A stretch of DNA of 9,149 bases from Lentisphaerota bacterium (GTDB lineage Bacteria > Verrucomicrobiota > Kiritimatiellia > JAAZAB01), in NCBI GenBank assembly GCA_016199105.1, contig JACQHI010000470.1, positions 1 through 9,149 on the forward strand, written 5' to 3'. The first letter of the stretch is position 1. Every line of letters begins with the position of its first letter. Below the pieces are notes generated by a model. The model did no database searches. It saw only the letters and a list, made by a program, of their open reading frames with translations, and was not told the origin of the DNA. Both the position numbers and the translations under genes were made by a program. Of the stretch, positions 7,162 to 9,149 are shown in pieces.

Positions 7162-7551
7162 ATGGACGACAAATGGAAACGGTTTGGAAAACGCATTGAG
7201 CCAAAATCGGGTTGGCGCAAACTCAAAGCTCACGTCGTTCGTTCTGATGGTACGCATGAAGAAATTAAAGGGGAGGGTATCTATATCGAACTGGATCACG
7301 AACGAGGAATACTAATCGCACTGCATGAACGGTCGCAGAACGAAGGTATAAGCCTCGTAAGCGCGCCGCAGGCGGACATTGACCAGAATTCGTTCAAGCC
7401 GGGTAAGGGCGGAATGATGTTTTCTGCACCTGTCCGTTCATCACACCTTGTGTTGAGCAGCGGTGGGGCAAACGTGTTCTATGTCTCGGCGATAGCGGAA
7501 ACGGGAAGAGCATGTATGGCTCCTATCAAGTTGGCTGGAGGCAACACATAA
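7162..7551 (+). CDS. Hypothetical small soluble protein, atypical base composition
   Basis: The 129-residue product (starting MDDKWKRFGKRIEPKSGWRK) is charged at its N-terminus and then alternates short hydrophobic strands with turns: KAHVVRSDG (22-30), GIYIELD (39-45), ILIALHE (50-56), SHLVLSSGGANVFYVSAIAE (94-113). This suggests a compact beta-rich fold. There is no signal peptide, no membrane segment and no catalytic motif I recognise. A strong GGGAGG five bases upstream supports the start. It ends nine bases before the next ATG, so the two genes are probably translated from one transcript. By hand count of 7201-7440 the gene is about 50% GC, against about 63-65% in sampled lines of the lyase and glycosidase genes. 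Together with the repeats just upstream this suggests acquisition by transfer. The function is unknown. Confidence 0.75.
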   Translation: MDDKWKRFGKRIEPKSGWRKLKAHVVRSDGTHEEIKGEGIYIELDHERGILIALHERSQNEGISLVSAPQADIDQNSFKPGKGGMMFSAPVRSSHLVLSSGGANVFYVSAIAETGRACMAPIKLAGGNT

Positions 7552-7560
7552 GGAATTTCT

Positions 7561-9149
7561 ATGAGTGAAGATGCCGTTATCGACGTCAAGGCCGAAGACT
7601 TCATTATTCCGGACCGCGGGACTTTCCTGGAAACCCTCGATTTTTCGAGGCCCGGGCTCGGTCCCGTCCGGGAGGCCCTTGACCGCGGCGACATCGAGGC
7701 CGCCGGCCGGGCGTTCATGCGCCACTTCCGCGCGCGCGACATGACGTCGCCCTTGCTGGTGGACTGGTCGCGAATACCGCGCGATCCTTCCCGTGTGACG
7801 AAAGCAACCGAGGGTATCCTGGATGGGCATCTTCAGGATGGCTATAACGTCTATGAAGTGCCTCCGACCGGCATCGACTGGCACGAGGCGCCGCTGGCTT
7901 GCCTGACCCGTTTCGGCATTTTCCCGCCGCTGATCGAGGCCGCCTGGCATACGGGCGATGCGCGTTACGTGCGCTATGTTGTGGACCACAGCCTGGAATA
8001 CATCCGGGCCTGGCCCATCGAATCGTTCGTCGGACAGGACACCCGGAAGGGCTGGCGCAACCATTACGTTGTCAGCCCGCCCTGGTGGTGGTGCATGCAT
8101 CCGAACCGTCTCCATCTTTGGGCGCTGGCCATGGCCTTTCTGCGGCTCAGCCCGCAGGTGACGGACGAGGAATTGCTGACGATCCTGCATCGGATGCTCC
8201 AGGAGATCCGTTTTCATACGTTTTTCTTCGATCGGCACGTGAATTGCGGCGAAAACGTCGGCGCGTTCATTCTGGAAGTCATGGCCACACTCTGCGTGGT
8301 CATGGCCGATTTCCGGGAAAGCCGCCGCTGGATGGACATGACCGCCGGGGGTGTCGTTCGGTTCATGACTCAGTCGTTTTATCCCGACGGGCTCTATAAG
8401 GAACTCGTCACGGCCTATTCCGCCTCGGTATCGTTGGAAGTCCAGAAACCGGCCTTTCTCATCCTGGATCATCCGACAATGCAACCGCTGAAGGACCGGT
8501 TGTGCGCGATGCTGATCGCGATCGTGGCCCAGTCCAAGCCCGATGGCATCCTTCCCCCGTTCGGCGATCTGTTTGCGCATGCGGCCAAAAGCTATATCAT
8601 GGAACCGCTGCCCGACGCGCTTGGGATTTCCTGGCTGAAACCGTTCCTCGACAAACAGGGACCGGTGCCGCCGTTCCTGCACTGGCCGGAACGCGCTCAG
8701 GATGCCTGGGGCGGTTACTACTCCATGCGCAGCGACTGGACCCCCAACGCGCTCTTCCTGCTCATCGATGCCGGACCCTGGGGCGCCGCGCACCAGCATT
8801 GCGACAAGCTCAGTTTTGTGCTGTCCGCCCACGGCGCCGATTTCCTGGCCGACCCGAGCACGACCACATACGCCAGCAACGAGCCGGGCGCGTTCATCAC
8901 CATGTTGAACGCGGGCTTCCTGCACAACACGATCACGGTGGACGATGTGGACGAATATATCCAGCCGCCGGGCTACTGGACCACGGACAAGCCGCTCGCG
9001 AACCGCTGGGAAAACCGCAAGGACGTCGTCTTGTTCGAGGGCGATTTCGATTTCGCGCCCCTCAAGGCCGTCCGCTGGGTCCGTCGCCTCGTGTTCGTCA
9101 AGAACGCGTACTGGATTCTCCAGGACGTGCTGACCGGCGAGCCGGACGC
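7561..9149 (+). CDS. Heparinase II/III-family protein without signal peptide (3' end beyond window)
   Basis: An uninterrupted frame of 529 codons runs off the window. It starts at ATG 7561, six bases after AGGA (7551-7554). The N-terminus (MSEDAVIDVKAEDF) has no signal peptide, so a cytoplasmic location is likely. Residues 30-360 resemble the helical heparinase II/III N-terminal toroid: HVNCGENVGAF (226-236) gives a candidate Asn, and DGLYKELVTAYSAS (276-289) has Tyr285 as a candidate catalytic base. Residues 383 onward enter the beta-sandwich domain with the hallmark GAAHQHCDKLSFVLSAHG (408-425). His411, His413 and Asp415 form HxHxD, comparable to the His406/Asp408 region of Pedobacter heparinase II, and LHNTITVDD (454-462) places His455 where that family has a metal-ligand His. 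The family members are uronic-acid-specific lyases. Here the likely role is cleavage of imported oligosaccharides, inferred from the missing signal and the neighbouring exported enzymes. Confidence 0.88.
   Translation, partial: MSEDAVIDVKAEDFIIPDRGTFLETLDFSRPGLGPVREALDRGDIEAAGRAFMRHFRARDMTSPLLVDWSRIPRDPSRVTKATEGILDGHLQDGYNVYEVPPTGIDWHEAPLACLTRFGIFPPLIEAAWHTGDARYVRYVVDHSLEYIRAWPIESFVGQDTRKGWRNHYVVSPPWWWCMHPNRLHLWALAMAFLRLSPQVTDEELLTILHRMLQEIRFHTFFFDRHVNCGENVGAFILEVMATLCVVMADFRESRRWMDMTAGGVVRFMTQSFYPDGLYKELVTAYSASVSLEVQKPAFLILDHPTMQPLKDRLCAMLIAIVAQSKPDGILPPFGDLFAHAAKSYIMEPLPDALGISWLKPFLDKQGPVPPFLHWPERAQDAWGGYYSMRSDWTPNALFLLIDAGPWGAAHQHCDKLSFVLSAHGADFLADPSTTTYASNEPGAFITMLNAGFLHNTITVDDVDEYIQPPGYWTTDKPLANRWENRKDVVLFEGDFDFAPLKAVRWVRRLVFVKNAYWILQDVLTGEPD

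Noticed and set aside
6926..7315. 129-codon plus-strand frame across the repeat region
   Set aside because: It runs through the inverted repeat and palindrome and overlaps the better-supported gene at 7162 in another frame. Its Cys-rich start looks like non-coding sequence.
7441..8925. 494-codon minus-strand frame opposite the second heparinase gene
   Set aside because: It is an antisense shadow of a gene with clear heparinase-family motifs (HxHxD, HNT). Its translation resembles no protein family.
1..9149. CRISPR array, rRNA, transposase or toxin-antitoxin genes
   Set aside because: I looked for regularly spaced repeats, conserved rRNA segments and transposase motifs and saw none.

Overview
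The window reads as a carbohydrate-degradation locus from a GC-rich environmental bacterium. The long genes are about 63-65% GC in the lines I counted by hand. Secreted DUF4838/GH67-like proteins next to heparinase II/III-fold lyases are typical of the PVC superphylum (Verrucomicrobia, Kiritimatiellae, Lentisphaerae, Planctomycetes). That placement is inferred from gene content and is not proven. All real genes lie on the + strand.

Layout: (1) 1-77, the 3' part of a tRNA-Leu(CAA). (2) 78-240, a leader without genes, ending in a clear Shine-Dalgarno. (3) 241-2745, an exported DUF4838/alpha-glucuronidase-like protein. (4) 2742-5837, an exported 1031-aa heparinase II/III-like lyase, joined to the previous gene by an ATGA stop/start overlap. 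(5) 5849-6655, a cytoplasmic carbon-nitrogen hydrolase with an intact E-K-C triad and a GTG start. (6) 6656-7161, a mostly non-coding stretch. It holds a 58-codon possible gene remnant, a 134-bp element bounded by imperfect inverted repeats with smaller hairpins inside, a perfect 10-bp palindrome and short tandem repeats. (7) 7162-7551, a small protein I do not recognise, about 50% GC and so unlike its neighbours. (8) 7561 to the window end, a second heparinase II/III-fold protein without a signal peptide, cut off at its 3' end.

Functional reading (inference): the two exported proteins would attack a uronic-acid-containing polysaccharide outside the cytoplasm. The signal-less lyase and the amidase/nitrilase-type hydrolase would process imported oligosaccharides or an amide-bearing product inside. 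No transporter, sulfatase, regulator, SusC/SusD pair or integrase is visible in the window. The repeat-rich, lower-GC segment between the nitrilase and the second lyase looks like a later insertion into what may once have been one continuous operon.
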